The translations under genes were made by a program, and so were the position numbers. Of a stretch of 64,000 bases of DNA, positions 55,996-64,000 are shown one piece after another. Within the stretch, counting starts at the first letter, position 1, and every line of letters begins with the position of its first letter. This stretch comes from Fodinibacter sp963763015. GTDB taxonomy: Bacteria > Actinomycetota > Actinomycetes > Actinomycetales > Dermatophilaceae. The notes under the pieces are model-generated. The model was not told the DNA's origin and made no database searches. It saw only the letters and a list, made by a program, of their open reading frames with translations. The stretch covers positions 62,001-126,000 of the forward strand of contig CAVXML010000004.1 of assembly GCA_963763015.1 (NCBI GenBank). Direction: 5' to 3'.

Positions 55996-58467
55996 TCAGG
56001 CGTCGCTGGGGGCGTTGCCGGACTCGGAGCGCTCGCCGCGACCACGGTTGCCACCGCGACGGCGGTTCCGCTGGCGACGCTCGCCTCGCTCGTGGCGCTC
56101 GCCACCGTCCCCGGAGGGCGCCTCGTCCTCGGGGCCACCGTCGCCGACCTCCGAGCCGGAGCCGGCCGGGACGTCGTCAGCCGGCTCGTCGACGGCCGGA
56201 GCAGCCGCCGGCACCGAGTCGGCCGGGGCCTGCTCGTCACCGGTCTCGCCCTCGGCGAGCACCGCCGCGAGCGACAGCTTGCCGCGCGGGTCGATCTCCT
56301 TGAGCTCGACCTGGACCTTCTGGCCCACGGCGAGGACGTCCTCGACGGCCTCGATCCGCTTGCCACCCACGAGCTTGCGTACCTCGGAGATGTGCAGCAA
56401 CCCGTCCTTGCCGGGCAGGAGCGAGATGAACGCCCCGAAGGTCGTCGTCTTGACGACGGTCCCGAGGAAGCGCTCGCCGATCTCCGGCATCTGCGGGTTG
56501 GCGATGGCGTTGACCATGGCGCGGGCCGCCTCGGCGGACGGGCCGTCGGTCGCGCCGATGTAGACCGTGCCGTCGTCCTCGATGGAGATGTCGGCGCCGG
56601 TCTCGTCCTGGATCTGGTTGATCATCTTGCCCTTCGGCCCGATGACCTCGCCGATCTTGTCGACAGGCACCTGCACCGAGATGACGCGCGGAGCGAACGG
56701 GCTCATCTCGTCCGGAGCGTCGATCGCCTCGTTCATGACGTCGAGGATGTGCAGGCGGGCGTCGCGGGCCTGGGTCAGCGCGCCGGCCAGCACGTCGGCC
56801 GGGATGCCGTCGAGCTTGGTGTCGAGCTGGATGGCCGTGACGAACTCCCGCGTTCCGGCGACCTTGAAGTCCATGTCGCCGAAGGCGTCCTCGGCCCCGA
56901 GGATGTCGGTCAGCGCCGCGTACTGCGTCTCGCCGTCGACCTCGGCGGAGACCAGGCCCATGGCGATGCCCGCGACCGGCGCGCGCAGCGGCACACCGGC
57001 GTTGAGCAGCGACAGGGTCGAGGCGCAGACCGAGCCCATCGACGTGGAGCCGTTGGACCCCAAGGCCTCGGAGACCTGGCGGATCGCGTAGGGGAACTCC
57101 TCGCGGGTGGGGAGCACCGGCATCAGGGCCCGCTCGGCGAGCGCACCGTGGCCGACCTCGCGACGCTTGGGCGAACCCACCCGGCCGGTCTCACCGGTGG
57201 AGTACGGCGGGAAGTTGTAGTTGTGCATGTAGCGCTTGCGCGTGACCGGCGACAGGGTGTCGAGCTGCTGCTCCATGCGGAGCATGTTCAGCGTGGTCAC
57301 CCCCATGATCTGGGTCTCGCCCCGCTCGAAGATCGCCGAGCCGTGCACCCGCGGGAGCACCTCGACCTCCGCCGAGAGCGCGCGGATGTCCGCGAGGCCG
57401 CGGCCGTCGATGCGCACCTTGTCCTTGAGGATGCGCTGGCGGATGAGCTTCTTCTGCACGGCGCGGTAGGCGGCGGAGACCTCCTTCTGGCGGCCGTGGA
57501 ACTCGCCCACCGTGCCGGCGTCGTGGATGCCGTCGCTGTCACCGACGAGCTTGAGGTGGAGCGCCGTCTTGATCTCGTCGAGGCGGTCCTCACGCTCCTG
57601 CTTGCCGGCGATCTGGAGGGCGTCGGCGAGGTCGGATGCCGTCTCGGCCTCGACCGCGGCGTACACGTCGTCCTCGTAGTCGAGGAAGATCGGGAACTCC
57701 TCGACCGGCTTGGCCGCGGTCCGAGCGAGCTCGGCCTGGGCGTCGCACAGGACCCGGATGAACGCCTTGGCGGCCTCGAGGCCCTGCGCCACGACCTCCT
57801 CGGTCGGGGCGGTCTTGCCCGCGGTCCTCACGAGGTCCCAGGTGGCGTCGGTGGACTCCGCCTCGACCATCATGATCGCGACGTCGTCGCCGGCGATGCG
57901 CCCGGCGACGACCATGTCGAAGGTGGAGCGCGCGGCATCCGAGAAGTTGGGGAAGGCGACCCACTGGTCGTCGATGAGCGCGACGCGCACCCCGCCGATC
58001 GGGCCGGAGAACGGCAGACCGGAGATCTGGGTCGAGGCGCTGGCCGCGTTGATGGCGAGAACGTCGTACTGGTGGTCGGGGTTGAGCGCGAGGACGGTGA
58101 TGACGACCTGGACCTCGTTGCGCAGGCCCTTGGTGAAGGTGGGACGCAGCGGACGGTCGATGAGGCGGCAGGTGAGGATGGCGTCCGTGGACGGACGGCC
58201 CTCACGGCGGAAGAAGGAGCCGGGGATCTTGCCCGCGGCGTACATCCGCTCCTCGACGTCGACGGTCAGGGGGAAGAAGTCGAAACCCTCGCGCGGGCTC
58301 TTCCCGGCGGTGGTGGTGGAGAGGAGCATCGTGTCCTCGTCCAGGTACGCGGCGACGGCGCCGCCGGCCTGCTTCGCGAGCCGGCCGGTCTCGAACCGGA
58401 CGGTGCGGGTGCCGTAACGGCCGTTGTCGAGAACGGCCTCGGCGGAAGTGATCTCAGGACCCTCCAT
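55996..58467 (-). CDS. pnp: Polyribonucleotide nucleotidyltransferase (PNPase)
   Basis: Phosphorolytic 3'-5' exoribonuclease; in actinobacteria also a polymerase and (p)ppGpp-linked enzyme. The 823-residue protein has RNase PH domain 1 (FETGRLAKQAGGAVAAYLDE, DRPLRPTFTKGLRNEVQVVI), the helical linker, RNase PH domain 2 (FERGETQIMGVTTLNMLRME, SNGSTSMGSVCASTLSLLNA), the KH domain (VDKIGEVIGPKGKMINQIQD) and S1 domain (GTVVKTTTFGAFISLLPGKD, GLLHISEVRKL). The last 90 residues are disordered: acidic/Ala-Pro-rich, then Arg/Gly-rich (RRQRNRRRGGNRGRGER), probably extra RNA binding. ATG 58467 has AGGAGG upstream. It follows rpsO, the conserved order. Confidence 0.97.
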   Translation of the reverse strand: MEGPEITSAEAVLDNGRYGTRTVRFETGRLAKQAGGAVAAYLDEDTMLLSTTTAGKSPREGFDFFPLTVDVEERMYAAGKIPGSFFRREGRPSTDAILTCRLIDRPLRPTFTKGLRNEVQVVITVLALNPDHQYDVLAINAASASTQISGLPFSGPIGGVRVALIDDQWVAFPNFSDAARSTFDMVVAGRIAGDDVAIMMVEAESTDATWDLVRTAGKTAPTEEVVAQGLEAAKAFIRVLCDAQAELARTAAKPVEEFPIFLDYEDDVYAAVEAETASDLADALQIAGKQEREDRLDEIKTALHLKLVGDSDGIHDAGTVGEFHGRQKEVSAAYRAVQKKLIRQRILKDKVRIDGRGLADIRALSAEVEVLPRVHGSAIFERGETQIMGVTTLNMLRMEQQLDTLSPVTRKRYMHNYNFPPYSTGETGRVGSPKRREVGHGALAERALMPVLPTREEFPYAIRQVSEALGSNGSTSMGSVCASTLSLLNAGVPLRAPVAGIAMGLVSAEVDGETQYAALTDILGAEDAFGDMDFKVAGTREFVTAIQLDTKLDGIPADVLAGALTQARDARLHILDVMNEAIDAPDEMSPFAPRVISVQVPVDKIGEVIGPKGKMINQIQDETGADISIEDDGTVYIGATDGPSAEAARAMVNAIANPQMPEIGERFLGTVVKTTTFGAFISLLPGKDGLLHISEVRKLVGGKRIEAVEDVLAVGQKVQVELKEIDPRGKLSLAAVLAEGETGDEQAPADSVPAAAPAVDEPADDVPAGSGSEVGDGGPEDEAPSGDGGERHERGERRQRNRRRGGNRGRGERSESGNAPSDA

Positions 58468-58572
58468 GGGTCCTCCTTTTCTCTTGTACGAAAGCCCTCG
58501 TGCATCGTCGTTGTGCACGGGCTTGTCCAACAGGCGGTGGTGCCGCGGACGGCATCCGCCTCTCACGCGAAA

Positions 58573-58605
58573 GGGCGGTCCTCACGGTTGACGTGAGGAC
58601 CGCCC
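58573..58605 (-). terminator. Hairpin between rpsO and pnp
   Basis: A perfect 13-bp stem (gggcggtcctcac and its complement, arms 58573-58585 and 58593-58605) with a 7-nt loop, followed in the transcribed direction by TTTC. It begins 14 bp after the rpsO stop and 106 bp before pnp. It looks like an attenuating intrinsic terminator; in E. coli the same interval carries a terminator and an RNase III site. Confidence 0.85.
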
Positions 58606-58618
58606 CTCGCGGAAGTCC

Positions 58619-58888
58619 TTATCGGCGCAGGCCGAGGCGCTTGATCAGCGAGCGGTAGCGCTCGACGTCGACGCTCTCCAGGTACCGGAGCAGGCGGCGA
58701 CGCTGGCCGACCAGCAGCAAGAGGCCGCGGCGGCTGTGGTGGTCGTGCTTGTGCTGCCGCGAGTGCTCGGTGAGGTCCTTGATGCGCTGGGTGAGGAGGG
58801 CGATCTGCACCTCCGGGGAGCCGGTGTCACCCTCGGTGGTGGCGTACTCGGCCATGATCTGCTTCTTGACATCCGTGCTCAGGGGCAT
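58619..58888 (-). CDS. rpsO: 30S ribosomal protein S15
   Basis: Primary 16S rRNA-binding protein of the small subunit platform. The 89-residue product is full length and typical: MPLSTDVKKQIMAEYATTEG, DTGSPEVQIALLTQRIKDLT, EHSRQHKHDHHSRRGLLLLV, GQRRRLLRYLESVDVERYRS and LIKRLGLRR. Motif HKHDHHSRRGL contacts rRNA. A GGAG sequence precedes ATG 58888. Confidence 0.98.
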   Translation of the reverse strand: MPLSTDVKKQIMAEYATTEGDTGSPEVQIALLTQRIKDLTEHSRQHKHDHHSRRGLLLLVGQRRRLLRYLESVDVERYRSLIKRLGLRR

Positions 58889-59085
58889 GGGGTGACGACT
58901 CTCCTTCTCTGGTTTGCTGCGCGGCGCTCCCGGGCTGGTTCACCGGGGCACTCTGGATCCGCGGCCGGTTCTCACGGCAGTGAGCAAGGCTACCAGCGCG
59001 CGGACCACCCCACTAATCGCGCTCGACCGGCCGGAACGAGGCGGCATGGCGTGACCTCGCGCCGGCCCCGTGCCACCATCGCATC

Positions 59086-59170
59086 ATGACGACGTGGGAT
59101 CGTCGCTGTCGCGGTGCTCACGTCGCTCGTGGTGGTGGCCCTGCTGGTGGTCTGGCTCGCCAACCGCTGA
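59086..59170 (+). CDS. Possible 27-residue single-helix membrane peptide, frame break near the start
   Basis: A frame ending at 59170 encodes VAVLTSLVVVALLVVWLANR, an almost ideal membrane helix, but lacks an in-frame start after the stop at 59087-59089. ATG 59086 lies one frame away (MTTWD) and has CACCAT 6 nt upstream, the leaderless geometry. The span is 85 nt, one over a multiple of three; deleting one G of the GGG at 59096-59098 yields MTTWIVAVAVLTSLVV and so on. The intergenic region 58889-59262 otherwise holds the rpsO promoter side and the leader of fdsG. Confidence 0.4.
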
Positions 59171-59262
59171 GCCGTGCCCCTCCATCCCCGCGGACGCGCA
59201 GGGACACGCGCCGAGCGTAGAGTTGCGAGCCAGGTCACACTCATCGTGGAGGAGTCACCGAC

Positions 59263-59748
59263 GTGCGGCAGCGAGGGCCGAGCCCGGCAGCCAGGCCCGC
59301 CCCGGCGGACCCGGAGCGAGCGGCCTCCGTGCGCGCGATCGCCGAGCACCTGGCCGGCATCCGCGGCCCCCTCCTGCCGGTCCTCCACGAGGTCGTCGCC
59401 CGGCACGGGTACGTGCACGACGACGACGTCCCGGTGCTGGCCGACGTCCTCAACCTCTCGCGGGCCGACGTCCACGGGGTGCTGACCTTCTACCACGACC
59501 TGCGCCGCACCCCGCGCCCCTCGCACCGGGTCGAGCTGTGCCGGGGAGAGGCCTGCCAGGCCCGCGGCGCAGAGACACTGACAGCCGTGGCCGCCGGCCG
59601 GTGGTCGGGGGCCGTCGACGTCGAGGTCGGCGAGGTCTTCTGCCTCGGGCTGTGCGCGGTCGGGCCGTCGGGCACCGTCGACGGCACGCTGTACGCGGGC
59701 CTGTCCCCCGAACGGCTGGCCGAGCTGACGCGGGGGTGGTCCGCATGA
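59263..59748 (+). CDS. fdsG: NAD-dependent formate dehydrogenase gamma subunit (NuoE-like)
   Basis: A 161-residue thioredoxin-like [2Fe-2S] ferredoxin subunit. The cluster cysteines are C-x4-C in LCRGEACQARG and C-x3-C in EVFCLGLCAVGPS; the N-terminal helix bundle is RAIAEHLAGIRGPLLPVLHE with the NuoE-type NLSRADVHGVLTFYHDLR. Followed directly by FdsB and FdsA genes, it passes electrons in a soluble complex rather than in complex I, since no other nuo genes are adjacent. The GTG start has GGAGGAG 8-9 nt upstream. Confidence 0.93.
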   Translation: MRQRGPSPAARPAPADPERAASVRAIAEHLAGIRGPLLPVLHEVVARHGYVHDDDVPVLADVLNLSRADVHGVLTFYHDLRRTPRPSHRVELCRGEACQARGAETLTAVAAGRWSGAVDVEVGEVFCLGLCAVGPSGTVDGTLYAGLSPERLAELTRGWSA

Positions 59749-61313
59749 CCACCGTCTGGGTCCCCTGCGACGCCGCCGCGGTCGCCCTCGGTGCCGATGC
59801 CGTCGCCGACGCCATCGCGGCGGCCGGCGTGACGGTGCGCCGCAACGGCTCGCGCGGGATGCTGTGGCTCGAGCCCCTCGTCGAGGTCGAGACGGAGCGC
59901 GGCCGGGTGGGGTACGCGAACATCACCGAACCCGAGGTCGGCCCGCTTCTCGACGGTGCGCTCGACGACTCGGAGCGCTGCGTCGGCGTCGTCGACGAGC
60001 ACGACTGGCTCACCCGACAGCACCGGGTGTCGTTCGCCCGGGTAGGGGTCATCGAGCCGACCGACCTGGCGGCGTACCGTGAGCACGGCGGGCTGGCGGG
60101 GCTCCAACGGGCCCTGTCCCTGGCGCCCGAGCAGGTGGTTGCCGAGGTCACGGCATCCGGGCTGCGCGGCCGTGGTGGGGCCGGCTTCCCGGCGGGGGTC
60201 AAGTGGGAGACGGTGCGCACGGCCTCCGCCGACCTGAAGTTCGTCTGCTGCAACGCCGACGAGGGTGACAGCGGCACCTTTGCCGACCGGATGCTCATCG
60301 AGGGCGACCCCTTCACCCTCATCGAGGGGATGACCATCGCGGCCGTGGCGGTCGGCGCCACCGAGGGTTACGTGTACCTGCGCAGCGAGTACCCGCACGC
60401 CGTGCGAACGCTGCGGCGGGCCATCGACATCGCGTACGCCCACGGGGTGCTCGGCGAGTCGGTGCTGGGGAGTGGGCGGTCCTTCGACCTCGACGTGCGC
60501 GTGGGTGCGGGCGCCTACATCTGCGGCGAGGAGACCTCGATGCTCGAGTCGCTGGAGGGGAAGCGCGGGGAGGTCCGCGCCAAGCCGCCGATCCCCGCGA
60601 TCGAGGGGCTGTTCGGCCGGCCGACGGTGGTCAACAACGTGCTCACCCTGGGCGCCGTGCCGATGGTGCTGGCCGACGGAGGCGAGGCGTACGCCGCACT
60701 CGGCGTCGGCCGCTCCCGCGGCACGTCGGTGTTCCAGCTGGCGGGCAACGTCGCCCGGGGCGGCATCGTCGAGACCGACTTCGGGGTGTCGCTCGGTGAG
60801 CTGGTCGAGGGCTTCGGCGGCGGCACGGCATCCGGGCGGCCGGTGAAGGCGGTGCAGGTCGGCGGGCCGCTCGGGGCCTACCTGCCTCCGTCGCGGTTCG
60901 ACCTGCCCATGGACTACGAGGCGTTCGTGGATGCCGGGGCGATGGTCGGGCACGGCGGTCTCGTGGTGTGGGACGACACGATGGACGCGGCGGCCATGGC
61001 GCGGTTCGCCATGGAGTTCTGCGCCAAGGAGTCGTGCGGGAAGTGCACGCCGTGCCGCATCGGGTCGGTCCGGGGCGTCGAGGTGATCGACCGGATCAGG
61101 GCCGCGCCGGACGACGGCGTCCGCCGCACCCAGCTCGTGCTGCTCGAGGACCTCTGCACCACCATGACCAAGGGGTCGCTGTGTGCCATGGGCGGCCTCA
61201 CCCCGATGCCGGTGCGCAGCGCCCTCGAGCACTTCCCCGAGGACTTCGGCGCCACCCCCGAGCCGTCCCCCGGAATGTTGGCCAGCGAGGCACCGGAGGG
61301 GAGCCGACCATGA
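59745..61313 (+). CDS. fdsB: NAD-dependent formate dehydrogenase beta subunit (NuoF-like)
   Basis: The 522-residue diaphorase subunit that reduces NAD+. Residues 1-110 are an additional thioredoxin-like N-domain of the FdsB/HoxF type (RGMLWLEPLVEVETERGRVG). Then come the FMN/NADH-binding GLRGRGGAGFPAGVKWETV, CCNADEGDSGTFADRMLIEG, GAGAYICGEETSMLESLEGK, and the N3-type [4Fe-4S] ligands CAKESCGKCTPCR near residue 426, with LLEDLC supplying the fourth. The start overlaps fdsG (ATGA), and the end overlaps fdsA. Confidence 0.95.
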   Translation: MTTVWVPCDAAAVALGADAVADAIAAAGVTVRRNGSRGMLWLEPLVEVETERGRVGYANITEPEVGPLLDGALDDSERCVGVVDEHDWLTRQHRVSFARVGVIEPTDLAAYREHGGLAGLQRALSLAPEQVVAEVTASGLRGRGGAGFPAGVKWETVRTASADLKFVCCNADEGDSGTFADRMLIEGDPFTLIEGMTIAAVAVGATEGYVYLRSEYPHAVRTLRRAIDIAYAHGVLGESVLGSGRSFDLDVRVGAGAYICGEETSMLESLEGKRGEVRAKPPIPAIEGLFGRPTVVNNVLTLGAVPMVLADGGEAYAALGVGRSRGTSVFQLAGNVARGGIVETDFGVSLGELVEGFGGGTASGRPVKAVQVGGPLGAYLPPSRFDLPMDYEAFVDAGAMVGHGGLVVWDDTMDAAAMARFAMEFCAKESCGKCTPCRIGSVRGVEVIDRIRAAPDDGVRRTQLVLLEDLCTTMTKGSLCAMGGLTPMPVRSALEHFPEDFGATPEPSPGMLASEAPEGSRP

Positions 61314-64000
61314 CGCTTCTGGACCAGCCTGCAGTGGAGACCCCCGACCGCGGCACCCCGCCCGTGTCGGGGGAGGCGACGGCGCACGTCACCGTCGACG
61401 GCATCGGGGTCATGGTGCCGGTCGGCACCTCGGTGATGCGGGCGGCATCCCTCGCGGGCATCTCCGTGCCGAAGCTGTGCGCCACGGACTCGCTCAATGC
61501 GTTCGGGTCGTGCCGGCTCTGCCTGGTCGAGGTCGACGGGATGAAGGGCACGCCCGCCTCGTGCACCACGCCCTGCACAGACGGGATGGTCGTGTCGACC
61601 CGCACCGAGACGGTGAAGCAGCTGCGCCGCGGAGTCATGGAGCTGTACCTCTCCGACCACCCCGCCGACTGCGCGGGCTGTGCACGTGGCAACTGCGAGA
61701 TGCAGGCCCTGGCCTCCGACGTCGGACTGGCCGAGGTGCGCTACGGGCTGGGGGGCGCCTCCCACCTGGCGGAGGCGCGGGACGAGTCCAACCCGTACTT
61801 CGCCTACGACCCCACGGCCTGCATCGTCTGCTCGCGATGCGTGCGGGCCTGCTCCGAGACCCAGGGGACCTTCGCCCTGACCGTCGAAGGGCGCGGCTTC
61901 GACTCGCGGATCACCCCAGGCGGCACCGACTTCCTGTCCTCCGAGTGCGTGTCGTGCGGCGCCTGCGTGCAGGCCTGCCCCACCGACGCCCTCACCGAGA
62001 AGTCCGTCATCGATCTCGGGATGCCGTCGCGCACCGTCGTCACGACGTGCGCCTACTGCGGGGTGGGCTGCTCGTTCAAGGCCGAGGTGCAGGGCTGGGG
62101 CGACGACACGCGGGTGGTGCGGATGGTGCCGTGGAAGGACGGCGGCGCCAACGAGGGGCACTCCTGCGTCAAGGGGCGATTCGCCTACGGCTACGCCTCG
62201 CACCGCGACCGGCAGATGTCGCCGATGGTGCGCGACTCGATCGACGACGAGTGGCGAGTCGTGTCGTGGGGCGAGGCCATCGAGCGGGTGGCGACGGGCT
62301 TCCTCGGGCTGCGCGACAAGTACGGCGTCGGCTCGATCGGGGGCATCTCGTCCTCGCGCTGCACCAACGAGGAGGTCTACGTCGTCCAGAAGATGGTGCG
62401 GGCGGCGTTCGGCAACAACAACATCGACACCTGCGCGCGCGTCTGCCACTCCCCCACCGGATATGGACTGAACCACGCCTTCGGGACCTCGGCCGGCACC
62501 CAGGACTTCGCCTCGGTCGAGCAGGCCGACGTCATGCTCGTCATCGGTGCCAACCCCACGGACGCCCACCCCGTCTTCGCGTCGCGGATGAAGCGACGGA
62601 TGCGGGAGGGGGCGCAGGTGATCGTCGCGGACCCGCGGCGCATCGACCTCGTGCGCGCACCTCACGTCGAGGCGGCGTTCCACCTTCCGGTGCGCCCCGG
62701 CACCAACGTCGCGTTCGTCAACGCGATGTGCCACGTCATCGTCACCGAGGGGCTGTGGGACCAGGAGTTCGCGCGCTCGCGCTGCGAGGACGTGGACACC
62801 TACCTGGAGTTCATCGCCCGGCCCGAGCACTCGCCCGAGGCGACGGAGAGCGAGACCGGCGTCCCGGCATCCGAGCTGCGCTCTGCCGCACGGCTGTACG
62901 CGGCGGGTCCGAACTCGGCCATCTACTACGGGCTCGGCGTCACGGAGCACAGCCAGGGCTCGACGATGGTGATGGGTATGGCCAACCTCGCGATGCTCAC
63001 CGGCAACCTGGGCCGCGAGGGCGTGGGAGTGAACCCGTTGCGCGGGCAGAACAACGTGCAGGGGTCGTGCGACATGGGCTCCTTCCCGCACGAGCTGCCC
63101 GGGTACCGGCACGTGTCCCGCCCCGAGGTGCGCGAGATCTACGAGTCCCTCTGGGGCGTGACGATCCAGGCAGACCCCGGGCTGCGCATCCCGAACATGT
63201 TCGACGCCGCCATCGGTGGGACGTTCAAGGGCCTGTACGTGCAGGGGGAGGACATCGCGCAGAGCGACCCCAACACCCGGCACGTCGAGGCGGCGCTGCG
63301 CTCGATGGAGCTCGTCGTCGTGCACGACCTCTTCCTCAACGAGACGGCCCGCTTCGCCCACGTCTTCCTGCCGGGCGCCTCGTTCCTCGAGAAGGACGGC
63401 ACCTTCACGAACGCCGAGCGGCGGATCAACCGCGTGCGGCCCGTGATGCCGTCCCGGGTCGGCAGGGACGAGTGGCAGGTGGTGTGCGAGATCGCGACCG
63501 CCATGGGCTACCCGATGTCGTATGCCGCGCCGAGCGAGATCATGGACGAGATCGCCGCCACGACCCCGACGTTCGCCGGCGTGTCCTTCGCCCGGCTCGA
63601 CGAAGAGGGCTCGATGCAGTGGCCGGTGACCGACGCCGCGCCGCGCGGTACCCCGACGATGCACGTCGGGACCTTCGTGCGCGGCAAGGGCCAGCTGACG
63701 CCGACGGTCTACGTGCCGACCACGGAGCGGGCGAACCGCCGGTACCCGCTCGTCCTGACGACCGGGCGCATCCTCACGCAGTACAACGTCGGAGCGCAGA
63801 CGCGACGGACCCCGAACGACACCTGGCACCCCGAGGACGTGCTCGAGATCCATCCCTCCGACGCCGAGCTCCGCGGCATCTCCTCCGGCGACGTGGTCGA
63901 GCTCTCGTCGCGGGTCGGGACGACCCGCCTCACCGCAGTGGTCTCCGAGCGGATGCCGGCCGGCGTCGTCTACACGACCTTCCACCACCCGGTCACCGGA
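61310..64000 (+). CDS. fdsA: NAD-dependent formate dehydrogenase alpha subunit, molybdopterin-containing (3' end outside window)
   Basis: Catalytic subunit oxidising formate to CO2 at a Mo/W-bis-pterin centre; 897 residues are visible, the last few dozen missing. In order: N-terminal [2Fe-2S] domain (FGSCRLCLVEVDG, SCTTPC), the H-x3-C-x2-C-x5-C cluster HPADCAGCARGNC, two ferredoxin clusters (CIVCSRCVRAC, CVSCGACVQACP), the [4Fe-4S] CAYCGVGC at the base of the pterin domain, and the metal ligand cysteine in ARVCHSP followed by GYGLNHAFGTSAGTQDF. It uses Cys, not selenocysteine. The C-terminal pterin-binding VLTTGRILTQYNVGAQTRR is present. Overlap ATGA with fdsB. Sulphur-inserting FdhD and other assembly genes must lie outside. 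Confidence 0.95.
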   Translation, partial: MTLLDQPAVETPDRGTPPVSGEATAHVTVDGIGVMVPVGTSVMRAASLAGISVPKLCATDSLNAFGSCRLCLVEVDGMKGTPASCTTPCTDGMVVSTRTETVKQLRRGVMELYLSDHPADCAGCARGNCEMQALASDVGLAEVRYGLGGASHLAEARDESNPYFAYDPTACIVCSRCVRACSETQGTFALTVEGRGFDSRITPGGTDFLSSECVSCGACVQACPTDALTEKSVIDLGMPSRTVVTTCAYCGVGCSFKAEVQGWGDDTRVVRMVPWKDGGANEGHSCVKGRFAYGYASHRDRQMSPMVRDSIDDEWRVVSWGEAIERVATGFLGLRDKYGVGSIGGISSSRCTNEEVYVVQKMVRAAFGNNNIDTCARVCHSPTGYGLNHAFGTSAGTQDFASVEQADVMLVIGANPTDAHPVFASRMKRRMREGAQVIVADPRRIDLVRAPHVEAAFHLPVRPGTNVAFVNAMCHVIVTEGLWDQEFARSRCEDVDTYLEFIARPEHSPEATESETGVPASELRSAARLYAAGPNSAIYYGLGVTEHSQGSTMVMGMANLAMLTGNLGREGVGVNPLRGQNNVQGSCDMGSFPHELPGYRHVSRPEVREIYESLWGVTIQADPGLRIPNMFDAAIGGTFKGLYVQGEDIAQSDPNTRHVEAALRSMELVVVHDLFLNETARFAHVFLPGASFLEKDGTFTNAERRINRVRPVMPSRVGRDEWQVVCEIATAMGYPMSYAAPSEIMDEIAATTPTFAGVSFARLDEEGSMQWPVTDAAPRGTPTMHVGTFVRGKGQLTPTVYVPTTERANRRYPLVLTTGRILTQYNVGAQTRRTPNDTWHPEDVLEIHPSDAELRGISSGDVVELSSRVGTTRLTAVVSERMPAGVVYTTFHHPVTG

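Noticed and set aside
1..64000. tRNA, rRNA, CRISPR or mobile elements
   Set aside because: I looked for cloverleaf-like sequences, regularly spaced repeats, transposase motifs and terminal inverted repeats and saw none; a covariance-model scan would be needed to exclude a hidden tRNA.

Overview
The window is high-GC actinobacterial chromosome (overlapping GTGA/ATGA gene junctions, many GTG starts, leaderless promoters, a TCGAAC-N4-GTTCGA type SOS box). The order hflX-dapF-miaA-miaB-recX-recA-DUF3046-clgR-pgsA-ftsK-rnj-dapA-thyA-folA-dapB-pnp-rpsO is the conserved actinobacterial core block also seen around M. tuberculosis recA. Word usage and gene content suggest Micrococcales, perhaps Intrasporangiaceae; that family guess is inference.

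Layout. 1-9.2 kb: hflX (cut by the window edge), an RsmC-like methyltransferase, a luciferase-like oxidoreductase, the dapF-miaA-def operon, a thioredoxin-reductase-like flavoprotein lacking the redox CxxC, miaB, a RibD/DHFR-fold reductase and a GNAT protein. 9.2-12.3 kb: recX and an intein-containing recA with its SOS box. 12.3-21.8 kb: SulP transporter, secreted subtilase with Fn3 repeats, three-gene ABC exporter, DUF3046, and the agmatine-to-putrescine pair. 21.9-27.5 kb: Lhr helicase and the Nei glycosylase. 27.5-38 kb: clgR-cinA-pgsA-rimO, dipeptidase, ion channel, ftsK, rnj-dapA. 37.9-41.8 kb: thyA-folA, then a WxcM-like/flavoprotein/glycosyltransferase trio. 41.9-48.1 kb: SMP-30 protein, SOS-controlled DUF222-HNH nuclease, membrane and hypothetical proteins, crotonase, GNAT, azlCD. 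48.1-52.5 kb: an operon of GH130, GT4, a GT4-glycosidase-fold fusion and a small proline-rich protein. 52.6-58.9 kb: siroheme genes, dapB, a small gene behind a possible Pho box, a shattered glycosyltransferase, pnp and rpsO. 59.1-64 kb: a small membrane peptide and fdsGBA, a soluble NAD-linked molybdenum/tungsten formate dehydrogenase, with fdsA running off the end.

Two patterns run across the window. First, at least fifteen genes have a TANNNT -10 hexamer ending 6-8 nt before the start codon, as expected for leaderless mRNAs; these also fix many start codons. Second, several otherwise well conserved genes are broken by single-base shifts (recX, lhr 3' end, subtilase Fn3 domain with three compensating shifts, WxcM-like gene, HNH 5' end, the 59.1 kb peptide, and a glycosyltransferase with many). 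Most are repaired by removing one base, which points to residual indel errors rather than biology, although real decay cannot be excluded for the glycosyltransferase.

No tRNA, rRNA, CRISPR array, insertion sequence or prophage was recognised.
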